Part shown: in pieces, positions 34,487 through 46,671 of the stretch
How positions within the stretch are numbered: position 1 is the stretch's first letter
How the letters are laid out: each line of letters begins with the position of its first letter
From: Cryptomeria japonica
Taxonomy: Eukaryota; Streptophyta; Pinopsida; Cupressales; Cupressaceae
DNA length: 64,000 bases
Direction: 5' to 3'
NCBI RefSeq assembly: GCF_030272615.1
Contig: NC_081413.1
Coordinates: 183,528,951 to 183,592,950 of the forward strand
Made by a program: the position numbers and the translations under genes
The notes under the pieces: generated by a model
The model's database searches: none
The model's input: the letters and a program-made list of their open reading frames with translations, nothing else
What the model was told of the DNA's origin: nothing

Positions 34487-35582
34487 AGTTGGGACTCAAA
34501 AATTCGTGCCTTATTTTTGAGGTCCCATGTAAAGTTTTGTCCAAATGCACTCAGATTTGCCTTTGCAAAGTAAGCCTAAGTTGCTTTGTTTGAGTGCTCG
34601 CCATTCTACACCTATTAACTTTCATGCAAAATCCTCTTGGAGGATTTTTGTACACCTTATAGACATGTCATGTTCCTATTTTAAGCTTCCTTGGATCAAT
34701 TATGATGTGTTTGTGAAGTCTCCTTTGGAGGTCTTGAGGTTGGATCTGTATTTTGCACCTTTTTACATTTTTTTGAATAGTCTTGTTTGAGGCATTACAT
34801 CTTTATGTCTATTAATTTTCAAGACAAATAGAGAGTTGCTTATGATTCCTTGCAATTTTTTGAAGCCCTATGCCAAGTGGCTAAGTCTCATCAATCGGTT
34901 TGACAAGTTTTCAAAGTTGATTCCATTTGCAAAAAGTTCAGTTCTGCAACTGAACATTATCAAACAACAGTTTGAAGGCCACTTTGAAAATTAATATTTT
35001 ATGTCCAGTTGACCTGGAATTAAAACTAATTGTACCCCATGATTATCTGTAAATTTTTATATCATGTCCAAGATTTGTAGCCCCCCAGCTTGTCATATGA
35101 TCAGTTTTTGAGACCCATTCCAAATGCAATTTTTCAAGGTTTCAACATCAGCATGTTCAGATTTTTTAGAAGAGATGAATTTGAGGGTTAATAATTTTCA
35201 CATGTGATCTAATTAGGTCAAACCCTCTTGCACAATCATTCAAGGCATATTCATCTACTAGTGTGCCAAGTGGCGGCTCATAAAGCGGTGATTTGATATT
35301 TATTCAAATTAGGTTTTGGATGCTACTCAGGTTGTTTAAACAGGCTCAGATTCTGAGAAGCTTGAGTGGGCAAAATTGATAGTTAATATCTATTGCCTTG
35401 TATGTCATATTGACGATCCACTAGATGCCCCAAATTCTCAATTTTGTAGTCTATTAGCATGCCAGCTCGCAAGCCTTGGTCAAGTGTTCTTGTCAGTTTT
35501 TAAAGCTCGTTTCAGGAGCTACTTGGGTGTTTTGGGAAAATATCAAAGTTGCAAAAAATGATCAGAATAAAGATCCTAGTCA
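34487..35582 (+). repeat. element D right LTR
   Basis: Begins AGTTGGGACTCAAAAATTC, where the left copy has TGTTGGG, and ends AGATCCTAGTCA. It is 1,096 bp against 1,098 bp for the left copy. Sequence after 35582 does not match what follows the left copy. Confidence 0.75.
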
Positions 35583-38500
35583 GTAAATTAGAATATTTTC
35601 TTCAGGCCAGTTGCACAAAAAATGAATTTTTTTAGTCGGACCCACCCGGGCCCTATTAAAGTTATAGCCTGAGTGAAACGAGACGAGGCCTTTTTAATTA
35701 AATATACATTATTTATAATCAACTTGATTTAAATAATGTTATATTTTAATTAACTTGAATAGAGAAAATAGATAGATATTTTAAATCACCTTTTTTATTT
35801 AAATATCCCAATGGTTAAAGGAGAAGGAAATTCTATAATGACTAGAGCAACCGTAATAAGAAATAATTAAATATTTTAAAGATTGAATTTCTATCTCTAG
35901 ATGCCTTCATTAAACGTGAGTCTTGGTCGGCCTTATTCCCATGAACGCAAAGGAGAAGAGTTGAAATTTTTTAAGGGAGCCTGCGGGATAAGCATTAGGG
36001 CAAGGCAAGTCTTTCCCTTGTTTGCCCCGCGGGATAAGTTTGAATTTCGGGGGAAGGTTTTCTTGTTGTCCCGTGCGATAGACAAGGGGAATAAAAACTT
36101 ATGCGGGATAATAGAATGAAGTCGTGGTAGGATGAAAAGAGGCATGCCCACAAAAGAGCACAGCGCATGATAAAGAGTCAGGGCATAAAAAAGTAACAAG
36201 AGGTCGAGGGATGAATAGAATTTAAAGAAAAGGCTAAACATGGGGATGATATTAGGATTATAGAGAAATGTACTTTCCATTTACTTTGAAGCTAAATGAA
36301 ATTATTTGAAGAGCATGTTTGAAATGCACTGTGTTGAGTGAGGAGATAGATGTATTAATTAAATGCACACTTTGGAGGATGACGTGATTTCATTCTAATG
36401 TTGGAATTTGATAAGGAGCACCAAATGCTATGAAGAGATTGCCAAATAAAGTATATTGTTGGTGCAAACCCAGTGACAACGGTAATATAACTTCTGGTGA
36501 GATCAGTGATTGTGTGGGCAATTTTCTTATTGCCTCTGGATTAAGTACGCATAAATGGTAGTAGAAACCACATTGGCCTCAAAGGGATGTGGATAAATTT
36601 ATCTTTGGTATTATTCTATGAAATTTTTATAATGACATGTGTATTATATTATTGAGTTCTTATTTAGCAATATAGGGTGTAGTCCCAAATTTAAGTTTGT
36701 GCTTCCTGTTCAATGTACTCGCCGTGGAAATTATAGATGGTAGGGTAAATGATAGATAGTAAATGTTTCAGGTTTCCCATTGAAATAACGAATTGTTGCT
36801 TCTATGTAGTGTGTGTGCCTTCATAGTAAACTCCAACATAGGGACATTTTCAAAGTTATAGATCATTGTTGCTTTGCATGAAATGAAGTGAACCAATGAG
36901 TGAATGGTGCTAGAAAGGAGGCTGATCAATGAAAAATGAAGAAGTTTGTTGCTAAATCCAGCAAAACGTGAGGAGAAAAGTTGGAAAGGAGACAAATATA
37001 TTTGGTTGCAAAATGGAGTGCAACAAATGTATTTTTATAATGGTATCAAAGGGAAATTGATTTATTAACATGGATAAAGTGCAGTGATGAAACATTTTTA
37101 TTAATTCTGAAAATTACTTATACAAGAAAAGAAAAGCAAATGGAAATTGTTTTCACAAATCAAAGGTAAAATAATGTGTGTGGATACCTGTGGGTGAATT
37201 ATTTTCACTCGGGAGATAGAATAGAAGGTTGCAAGAAGAATTATGTTTTATAAAAGGGTTGCAGCAGAGAATATGTTTTCTCACGTCCAAAATTTTCAGG
37301 CACATTTTTTAGGATGTTATTGAGTAGTAAATTTTCTTTTTCACCTTACAGAGGATGTCCAGATCATTTATTATGCCTTGGCGGCCATTTTAGCACTGTT
37401 TTAATTGTTTTGGGGGTCTAAGAAATCTGATAAATGGCAAAGATAAGATAGTCACAACCTGCAACTTTTCAATATTTTGGGGCAGTTTTGAATTATTTGT
37501 GGTTTAAAATAAGTTTTACAATAGCACCCAAAATAGAGCAATTAACTTTGTATGCTTTCTAAAGTGTGGTGGTCACAAAATCTTCAGCCAAATGATTTAA
37601 GTTTGCCAAAGGGTTTACATTTTGTTCCTTCTATTGTTTTCACATTTTGGTAAATTGCACCAGCAAAGAAATTATGTGTAGCTAGCGGTTGTGGGAATTA
37701 AGTTCATTATATTTGATGGTAAGCCATAAAGAGGGAACACTTGTGTAATATTTCACTGAGACGTGAAATATCCTCATGGAAAGAAAGCTGTAAAAGCTTT
37801 GGCAAGAATAAAGTTGGGATAGTGAAATGTTTTTACATTGAGGTAAAATATTTTTACCAAAGAAAACAAATACCATATGAGTATTAGAAGGTAAAGAAAT
37901 TAATTAAAAGTGAAGGGCAAGGTATTACAAATCAAATATTTTTCTTATCAAATGGAAGTACTTTTACAAGGAAATAGATGATGGTTAACTAAGAATCATT
38001 TTATTTCACCCAAGGAAAAATATTTTGCCGTAAATGTCTTCACCCAAGGCAAATATGCTTTCACATGAGCATTAAAATACAAGGAAATGGAAGGTAATAA
38101 ATCTTAGTGAAAATAAAGCAAAGTTGAACACATGTGTAAGTAAAAAGCTGAGTAAACAAGCAAGAGTAAATGCTTATTTCACAAGGGAAGTTACTTTATT
38201 AAATATTGCAATGAGATTGCTTTGGTTAAGGGTAAGATTTTCCTCATAGGAAATAACAAATGACAAGTTGCAAATGAAATATTATCTATGAGTTTTGTTT
38301 TGTTCAAAAGGGTGTATCTTTCACCAAAGAGGAAGTACATACAACAAATGATAGGGTAACTTCTTTTCAAATAAGAGGACAGAAAATGATAGCCTACACA
38401 AAGGGGGATTTTCTATTTAAAAACACGGGGAAAAGATAGAGGCTACAATCAGAAATCACAACAAACTACAAATGGAACTTTTTGGTCAAAGGGTCAGAGT

Positions 38501-39640
38501 TGAATATGACATGTGACTGTAGAGATTTTTTCAAATCTCTCCAGATTTCTTTGGTAACTTGAAGGTGCAAATCAAAGGGCAAATAATTTGTAGGGCATTT
38601 TTGTAAAGTGTTCTTAGTTAGGTGCAGATAACTGAAAGTTTGTCTTAGTTATTGAGTCTTTTTCTTTGAAATGTATTCATATTTTTATGGTATCAACTTG
38701 TTGTCTCCATTTTGTAGTGTAAGTTTCTTTGAGTGAAATAATCAAGGATTATTTTCAATCTTCAAGCACATTTGTTGTTTTGAGTTATATTTTCTAATTG
38801 CTATCTGTTCAAAGGATGGAGTAAATGCTTTCATGAGTATAATGGGATTCTTGTGTTTTATATGGATTACTAAGTATGATTATTTGACACTATTTTAATG
38901 ACCATGTTATTACAAGTTAATAGCATTCAATAGGTCTTCAAAGCATGTTACTTAAGTGATCTTTTATGTGACTCTGCTGCCCTCTCTTTGGCACTAGTCA
39001 TTTCTTTACAAGTTTTGGTTCAGTTGGTTCCATATATTATCAAAATTATGTCATTTATGCTTTTCCTTTATGTTGTTGGAGTAGGATTAGTTTACTCTTT
39101 GTTCCTAGTATTTCTTATGGAGCAAAATGGGATTATGCTCAAGTAATGGTGAAATGTCAAGCACCTATTATCATGCGTCTGAGAACTATCCACCTTGTTA
39201 AAATAGGTCTACTAGTTAGTTTGTATAAGTGTATCATTTTCAGACCCACAATAGGAACACCCTCCTAAGTCTAGTGGATCTTGAAGTGTAGAAGGCTTGT
39301 ATAGCCTTGTTCAGCTACATTTTCTTATCTTTAGTCTATTGATATCATTGATTTCATGTCCTAGATTGCAAATCCCATAGTCTGGTGTTGTGTATCTCCT
39401 TAGGATTGAAGGTAGCAAGAAAAATCGCTAATAGGTAATTCAAATGATGTAAAGATAACAGAGGCATAATTTTATTTTCTTAGTTGGTTCATAACCGTAT
39501 TGGAGAATCTATAGAATGGTTGGGATACCCACTTGGACTCATTGAAGAATTCTTATGCTGATATCTTCAAATTTTTGTGAGTGTATAAGGATTGTGTGTG
39601 CATAAGAAAATAACATTTTTTACTTTCGGTATCTTACCTT
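35583..39640. other. 4-kb gene-free stretch of unknown origin
   Basis: No coding region can be supported. A short GC-richer island near 35920-36120 repeats the word GCGGGATAA three times. From about 37180 to 38400 words like TTTTCAC and AATATTTTTACC recur loosely. The stretch 38640-38780 reads like an LTR end region. It lies between D and C2, inside the span of O, yet resembles neither. It may be one or more further insertions whose ends are lost. Confidence 0.4.
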
Positions 39641-40564
39641 TGTTGGAAACCAATAACACTGAGAGGGGGGGGTGAATTAGTGTTATACCGGAATAGTAAA
39701 TTTTAGCCCTAACAAGTCATTCATACACCAACTGGTATACCAGTATAAACAAAATTGAAAGAAGTATACAACCAAAAAGCCAAACACATAAATGAGAAAC
39801 ATAGCACATAGATTTATACATGGAAAACCTCAAAGAGGAAAAACCACGGTGGGATTTTTGACCCACAATATCAATTCACTAGCCATATGAAGAGATATTG
39901 CAATATATGATGGGCCTCCACTTGCAGGAAGGCTTACAGCCTAGAGCACACTGCTCATCATAATAGGAGCCTCACTGACAATATAACAACCCATACAACA
40001 ATCCAGATAAGTATGAACTACTTAATATAGCATCTCCTATGTCAAAATACAGTTTCGGTTTAACCTCTGTCTATTCTAGTTAAAACCCTAAATCTCAGTA
40101 CGAGAATAACCCTTACAATGAATTCCTCACATACATAGTCTCTCTAATATATTTCATATTACATCGCATCCATTTATTCATCCTATCATTCTTATCCTTA
40201 TTATAAAATGATCTAATCAATCTCCCCTATATACCCTGTACAAATTTATGCCTTATGTCAGCTTACAAAGATATATACAATATCATATTTACATGTCGGC
40301 CATATAACATAAATAAATAAGAATTAAAACAATTTGCTGATGTTGGATCCAAGATGTGTCGGCCTCCAACACCGATGACCTTTTCTATACCAAGTCGGCC
40401 TGCATTGTCAGTGACCAAATAAATCTTCTATCCTACCAGTGCCGGTGTCGGTGAAGAGTCCGTGAAGTGCCTGTCGGTACACCATATGAAGCTGGAACCC
40501 AAAATCATGTTGCCATCAATGACAACATAATGAAACCTAACCAATAGAGTTTCAATTGCCAACA
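39641..40564 (-). repeat. element C2 3' LTR
   Basis: On the plus strand it runs from TGTTGGAAACCAATAACAC to GTTTCAATTGCCAACA, 924 bp. The G tract at 39665-39672 is the complement of the conserved C-rich LTR end. Hairpins lie at 39849-39866, 39915-39928 and 39930-39942. Confidence 0.9.
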
Positions 40565-40948
40565 ATCTCCCCCTTTGGCATTGATGGCAACACTCATGTG
40601 AAAAATAGTCATGGTTTCAACTATCGGTTTCATCCTGCCCTGCTCCCCCTGAGCTAAATATGCAAAATGCTCCAATACTCCAAAATTCTTGTAACTCCCC
40701 CTAATATATGCAACCCTTCATTATTTTTCACATCTATACTACTCCCCCTTTGACATCAATTCCTAGAAATTGTAAAAAGAATGTCAAAGAATAATAACTG
40801 TACAGTGAATACCTCCAAAAATGTCTTACCGGAGCTTGACCAATTTCAATATTTCCAGGTAAGATTTCTCTAATAACTCCATATAAGTATCCCAGCCGGT
40901 TTTGAAAGTGACAAAGATGGATACAAGTCCACTCAATAAATATGCAAG
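40565..40948 (-). promoter_or_regulatory. element C2 3' region with repeated polypurine tracts
   Basis: Read on the minus strand, ATGCCAAAGGGGGAGAT (40565-40581) abuts the LTR. Further GGGGGAG tracts lie near 40646, 40697 and 40741. This is the same arrangement as in element A and supports mobilisation by the same kind of machinery. No ORF is supported. Confidence 0.8.
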
Positions 40949-43900
40949 TTAATCCTTCTTAGTGACTTCTATCGGTGTGGGCTTACCAAGTATATCCATG
41001 CATTCCCTCTTATATACACTAAGTGAATCCAATCTTGGACTCACCAAACCTCTGAGACTTTCGGCTCTCCAAATGATCTTATCTCTTTCCTTTTCAAGAG
41101 CAAAAATTTGGTTCTCCAAAGTCAAATTTTTTCCATCAATAGATGTTGTCAGTGAAATTAGTCCATCAAAAGAGTTAGCAATACTAGCAATTTTGTCTTG
41201 TATCTCTTTTCTCTTTTCATCTACTTTTGTTGTAAGAACATCAATATTGCAACATATCCTGTATATATTAGTACCTTGTTTCAAATAATTTTCTATCAAA
41301 ATTAGTTTCTCCTCAATCTTTTTCTTCTCTCTTTCAATCATCTGATTAAAAGTTGCTCTCTTAGCCAAAGTGAATTTTCAAGTGCTTGCCGGTTAGAGAT
41401 TTGTTGTAATGCTTGAAAATATTTAGAGATGTGTTATGTTATTACCTTAAGCTTGCCAGAAGGGCTGGCTTCATTCTCAATCTTACATTCTAGGACCAAT
41501 CTATGCAAAATAGGTATGGATTGATCTATAATCCCTTTGTCTATGGTACCTTCCTTCATCAATTTCTGAGTGGCCATCATCATTAGTTTTGTGGGACTCA
41601 TCTCTCTGATGTTTTTCTTTTCCACTAGAGAAGTGTCAATTGTCAATAATGATCTTCTAGCAACTTGTTCCCTACCAGATTCCCCTTTTTTCTTTAGTGA
41701 TTTAACTTTTATTGCCTCCTCACTTGCATCGGTGTCTTCACCACTTGCTGCAGTCTGTGCAACTGTTGGTTCCTCTCTATGAATAGTATCCTCAACCTGT
41801 ACATTAGTATCCATAGGACAAGGTTCCTCAATGTTAGTGTGTTGTACAATGTTCTCAGCATTAACTGGCATTACAGTATCTATCTGTACATTTGTTTTTA
41901 CTGCTGGCTCAATTTCTACTATCTTGATATTCTTAAAAACTGAGGGTGGAGTACCTATAATCCCTTTACCTTTCCCTTCAATCAGTGTATCTAGAGTATT
42001 AGTCATTGTCTTTGGTGAAGTGAAGAATCCTCTATGCTATCCCAAAAAAATTATCGAAGCCTTTTGTGTTTCCTTTATTATCTCATTCATCCTTCCTAAC
42101 ATCAGGCTAGTTATTCTATGTTTTCTATTGAATACTTTCCTATCTCTAGCCTCAATTGTCTTTTCCATCTCATCTGGAGTTATAGCAACACATATAGCTA
42201 AAAGTTCTTGCATCTTAATGTGCTTATCCTCTTGCATTGCAGATAACCTTCTAGCATCTAACATGTTGTATAGCTCTATTGGTATTTGATTTTCTATTTT
42301 AGTTAATGCTTTCTTATAGATATCCAAATATAGAAGAATTGTTTCCTCTACCTCTCTCAGTTCATCAACTTCAAATGTATCATAATAAGACTTAACATTT
42401 TTCAGCATCGCATCCTTAGTTATTTCATCAACAGTTTTAGCACAAGTCTTAGGCGGAATGATTGTTACATTACCAGTTTCTAGTGCCAAACTAATGTCAC
42501 TCTTGTTCCTCCTTCTAGCAGTACCAGATGCAACTAATGGTGTAGCCTTGGATTCCTTCTTTCGTCTCGATAATTTGATGGTGACCTTCCTAACTGGTTT
42601 TTTCTTTTCTTCCACTTTAGGTTCTTCTAGTTTCTTCCTCACAATCCTTTTGAATACTAATGGTGTGTCATCTTCAGACTCAGAATCTGCAGTCACAGGT
42701 TCAATGTGAACTTCCAAATCCTTCCTCTTTCTCCCTTTCTCCGGGACAACATCAATGAGTGCCTTAATGTCCTTAGAAACTTCTTGTACAAACTTTCTTG
42801 ACTTACCTTCTTGTTTTTCCCTCTTCTTTCGGTTGAACTCGGTTTCAACCTCAAGAGTCTTTTGTTGTGGTGATCCACAAGTTTTTTTGCTTCATCTATA
42901 TCTGCATCAAGTAGAATTTTTGCATATGCATCAAAAATTAATGCAACCACCTCATTGCCTATTTCAGCTATCCAAATCTTCTAAGGCTTGACTACCTCCA
43001 TGAAGGTCTCATCTTTCTTGACCATGAAACATATGTTGGTAGGGTATTTCTCTACTATATGCTCAAGTACTCTTATTCTAGACCTCATAGATTTTTGAAA
43101 AGCCTTGAAGTAACCCCATACCTTATCATCTCTAAGACTTCCCAATGCAGCAATTGATTGTTTTAGTTGTCTTCCTACCAGGATGTCAAAAGCCCATTGC
43201 TTCCTTCCAAAACTAAGAGTATCATTCAAAAAGTATAACATTAAGAAGACCAAAAGATTTCTATACCAGAAGGTGCCCTTCTTCTCACCTTTAATCTTCC
43301 CTAAATTGATCAATAACTCCTCAAGCATCTAGTCATAGAGATTTAACTTGATATTTTCTGTCATCATCCTATATGCAACCAAAATACATGAACTGGAAAC
43401 TGAATTCATTTAGTTAGACTGAGTTACCTTGTAGCCTATGACCATGCTTCCAAATTTGATGTCGGTGTCAGTGATGGTGCTCACCTTCATCGATCTATTG
43501 TTTGATATGGCGTTGGTGATCTTCCTTACGAAGTCATTTGATACTTTCTTATCCGGATGTGGCCTTGTCGATGATAAGCTAGTAATTTCCTGGATGGGTT
43601 CCTTAGTGATTTTGTAGGGTCTGTCCAGCCATATGAATTCCCCATGTACTATGCTCAATACATATCTGACTATCTCATCCTCTAACTCTAGAATATCCAA
43701 AATATCAGTGAACCCTACATCTTCAATGTGTTGATATGCCGGTTTGATTTTACCAGATTCTCCCATGAGTTCATTCATATACATCTCCTTGATCTCCTAA
43801 GTGCCTAAGTCCTCTATATGAAAATGAATATAGGCCCTAACATCTTCCACATATACCACTCCCTCCGAAACGTTAGAAAATGCTCCAACCGAATCTTCCT

Positions 43901-44009
43901 TGGCAGCCACATGTGGATACCATTTGAAAATTGGCCTGGGATGGTCCTTAAATTTTACTACAGTTGGATTTGCAATGAAAATAGGAGCAGAAGATGATCC
44001 TGATTCCAT
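40949..44009 (-). pseudogene. element C2 ORF2, protein of unknown family
   Basis: It starts at ATG 44009 (MESGSSSAPIFIANPTVVKF) and ends at 40949, 3,061 bp, against about 3.1 kb in O. In order it shows YVEDVRAYIHFHIEDLG, FIWLDRPYKIT, KFGSMVIGYKV, QWAF, VWGYFKAFQKSMRSRI, a basic patch RKVTIKLSRRKKES near 42580, LYNMLDARRLSAMQEDK near 42240, and a coiled-coil C terminus ending RLDSLSVYKRECMDILG. Each has a counterpart in O ORF2. Stops lie near 43797, 43410 and 43329, and frameshifts near 42850 and 41430. A hydrophobic stretch NLLVFLMLYFLND is near 43240. Function is unknown. Confidence 0.8.
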
Positions 44010-44382
44010 GATTCAAGAAAAATACCTTTAGAACACTTCCAGTGAAAACCTCCAACAAATCCTTCTAGATATCGGTGTGATCACTCAAGAAGAAATCTGA
44101 TCGCTTCTAAATAACTTTTGATTGTACGAAGTCGCTCTGAATCGCTCTAAAATTGCTCTGAATGATGGATGAATAACAATGAAGTGTAATCGACCTTTTA
44201 TCCATCAAGAAAACCCCAATCTTCCATTGACATAAATGGCTGTCGATGAAAGATACCAGATTTCACTCTCAACATATCAATGCCAGATAATCCTCTCCAA
44301 TATTTGGAACATCTTCTAGAATCTCCTCCAGGGGCATATGCATCATCTTCCATCAAATTTGCCTACCCCTAAGGCATCTACC
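44010..44382 (-). other. spacer between gag and ORF2 in element C2
   Basis: No ORF is supported in this 373-bp spacer, which corresponds to 23344-23831 in O. Confidence 0.4.
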
Positions 44383-45474
44383 TTAGTTACCGAATGAGCT
44401 CACTGCTGGATAGGTAACCAGGACATTCCCATCTGATGATTTCTCTTCAGTCTTTCTAACCCATCTCTGAGTATGATCATGCAAGATTTCATTAAACTTC
44501 TATTTGCCTTTATCATTTGATCCTCCATTGCCAACCGGTGGATTTCTGCTTCTACAAAACTTAGAAATATGTCCAACTTCATTGCATGCATAACATGTAA
44601 CATTGTTCTTTTGAATTGCCTTGCTAAAATCAATGAAATTTCTTTACTTGCATTGATTAGCCATATGTCCAAATTTTCCACAAGCATAGCATTTTACATT
44701 CATTCTGTAGTCTTTTGTCTTATGACCAATTTTATTGCATTTAGAACATTTACCAGGAGCATAATGAGGGTTCTAATTTTCTCTGTTTCTACATTTCCTT
44801 GCCATGTGACCAAATCTATTGCAAACAAAACATCTACCATTGAATTTATAAGCATTGAATTGCCTTACCAGTGCCTTATGGTTTTGATCTTCATTAGCTA
44901 TACGAAAACTCTGTCCTTGCTCAAATCCAAGTCCACTGGAATTTCCAATCTCCCTCTATCTCTTCAGTAACTCATCAAGTTGTGGTGAGTTGATCTTGAA
45001 TTTTTATTTGTCCTCACTTACAACAGTTAAATCATCTCTTAGTATTATCATTTGTCTTTCAGTCTCTTGCTTATTGTTCTGGGATTGTACCAAATCAGTC
45101 CTCAATATCTCATTTTCATGAGTCAACCTACCACATTCTTCAAATTTGTTCTTCAAGGATACAACAAGATTTTATTCCTTTTTATTTTTGTCCTCAATCT
45201 CCTTACACATCCTCATAGTCATAGCTTGCATTTCATTCTTCATAGCCATGTTCTCCTGACTCAATTTCTAACATTGTTCCTTAAGTGCATTTTTCTCTTC
45301 ATCATCTTGATTTTACAAAAGTTACTTTCTCCTATCTTGAACAGATGATAGTCTCTCTTGTAGGACAAGAATAAATTCTTGAGTAGAATTCAACTCATAT
45401 TGTAGCTTTAAGCTCTTCAATCTTTCAGCATCATAATCTTCAAGTGTAATCTCAAGCTGCTTCTCCAAAGCCAT
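44383..45474 (-). pseudogene. element C2 gag-like protein, coiled coil plus four zinc knuckles
   Basis: It starts at ATG 45474 (MALEKQLEITLEDYDAERLK), shortly after the primer site. A long coiled coil rich in Lys, Glu and Gln comes first. Four CCHC knuckles follow: CFVCNRFGHMARKC at 44791-44832, CSKCNKIGHKTKDY at 44707-44748 with the last Cys changed to Tyr, CYACGKFGHMANQC at 44650-44691 and CYACNEVGHISKFC at 44554-44595. Stops and frameshifts interrupt it. It is 1,092 bp against 1,139 bp in O. The spacing and order of the knuckles match O, so four was the ancestral number. The likely role is packaging of element RNA. Confidence 0.8.
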
Positions 45475-45533
45475 ATTCAATGATTTCGGTTTTAGGATCT
45501 TCCTCAAGTTGTTAAACTTCCTCCAAGGTACAA

Positions 45534-45547
45534 GGCTCTGATACCAA
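45534..45547 (-). other. element C2 primer-binding site
   Basis: On the minus strand TTGGTATCAGAGCC follows the LTR end directly. This is a perfect match to the usual tRNA-iMet complement. The leader that follows has the phrase AACTTGAGGAAGATCC, the counterpart of AGCTTGAGGGAGAT in O and AGCTTGAGGAGATCC in A. Confidence 0.9.
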
Positions 45548-45548
45548 T

Positions 45549-46490
45549 TGTTGAAAACTAATAACACTGAGAGGGGGGGGTGAATCAGTGTTATATCAGA
45601 ATAGTAAATTTTAGCCTTAACAAAATATTCATACACCAACTGGTATATCGGTATAAACAGAATTGAAAGAAGTAATGCAACCAATAAGACAAACACATAA
45701 ATGAGAAACATAACACACAAATTTATATGTCGAAAACCTCAAAGAGGAAAAACCACGGTGGGAATTGTGACCCACAATATCAATTCACTAGCCATATGAA
45801 GAGATATTACAATATATCATGGACCTGCACTTGTAGGAAGGCTTGCAACCTAGAGCACACTACTCATCATAATAGGAGCCTCATTGACTACATAGCAATC
45901 CAGACAACAATCTGGAGAAGTATGAACTTCTTAATATAGCATCTCCTATGCCAAGATACAGTTCCGATTTAAGCTCTGTCTATTCTAGTTAAAACCCTAA
46001 ACCTCAGTACCATAATAACCCTTACAATGAATTCCTCACATACATAGTATCTCTGATATATTTCACATTACATCACATCCATATATTCATCCTATCATTC
46101 TTATCCTTATTACAAAATGATCTTATCAATCTCCCCTATATACCCTATACAAATGTATGCTTTATGTTGCCTTACAAAGGTATATAAAATATCATATTTA
46201 CATGTCAGCCATATAACATAAATGAATAAGCATTAAAACAATTTGTTGATGGTAGATCCAAGATGTTTCGGCCTCCAATACTGATGACCTTTGTTTTACC
46301 AAGTCGACCTTCATTATTAGTGACCAAAGAAATCTTCTATTCTATCAGTGCTAGTGTCGGTGTCGGTGTAGAGTCTGTGAAGTGTCTGTCGGTACACCAT
46401 ATGAAGCCAAAAACAAAAATCATATTGCCATCAATTACAACAATAATGAAACCTAACCAATAATGACAACAATAATGAAACCTAACAATA
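45549..46490 (-). repeat. element C2 5' LTR, outer end eroded
   Basis: Matches 39641-40564 closely from TGTTGAAAACTAATAACAC onward. At the outer end it lacks the terminal GTTTCAATTGCCAACA seen in the 3' copy and instead repeats ACAACAATAATGAAACCTAA twice near 46440-46485. Hairpins are at 45824-45837 and 45839-45851. Confidence 0.85.
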
Positions 46491-46671
46491 ATGATCTCTA
46501 AGGGGGAGTGTATAGGAGTGAAAAATGTTGATCTAATCGAGAGTTCCTTAATTCTTTGATTCTTTGAAATTCGGTTATCAGATTTTTGGTTGTAGTGTAT
46601 TGTATTTTGGTTTTGGTTTGTCACTTACTCATTTTTCACTAAGTGTTGCCATTAATGCCAAAGGGTGAGAT
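46491..46671 (+). promoter_or_regulatory. element O 3' region with polypurine tracts
   Basis: CTAAGGGGGAGTG near 46498 and ATGCCAAAGGGTGAGAT at about 46655-46671 precede the O 3' LTR. The wording after the first tract, GTGAAAAATGTTGA, matches the equivalent region of C2. This shows that O resumes here after the D and C2 insertions. Confidence 0.8.

Larger units (their letters stand above)
26901..35582 (+). mobile_element. element D: small LTR element carrying an acidic ORF, interrupted by E
   Basis: Two 1.1-kb direct repeats (26901-27998 and 34487-35582) enclose only 1.7 kb of own internal sequence once E is removed. It breaks the end of O ORF2. There is no protease, integrase or reverse transcriptase. 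The primer site and purine tract are not recognisable, so the plus orientation rests only on its ORF. The expected duplication GGTGA (26896-26900) is not found after 35582. Assignment as an LTR element depends on the paired repeats of near-equal length with CA ends. Confidence 0.6.
39641..46490 (-). mobile_element. element C2: second gag + ORF2 non-autonomous retrotransposon
   Basis: A 6.85-kb minus-strand element with LTRs 45549 to about 46490 (5') and 39641-40564 (3'), an iMet primer site, a gag with four zinc knuckles, ORF2 and purine tracts. Its plan, ORF sizes and order copy element O, but the LTR sequences differ enough to make it a separate family. No protease, integrase or reverse transcriptase is present. 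The left flank is ACCTT (39636-39640). The far end of the 5' LTR is eroded and no matching duplication is seen. Confidence 0.85.

Noticed and set aside
35900-36120. GC-richer ORF, possible organelle-derived insert
   Set aside because: No organelle gene is recognisable and the ORF has no visible motif. It is kept only as part of the unexplained region.
41570-42289. Plus-strand ORFs over the C2 ORF2 region
   Set aside because: They are antisense shadows. The minus-strand frames align with O ORF2 and the plus-strand ones match nothing.
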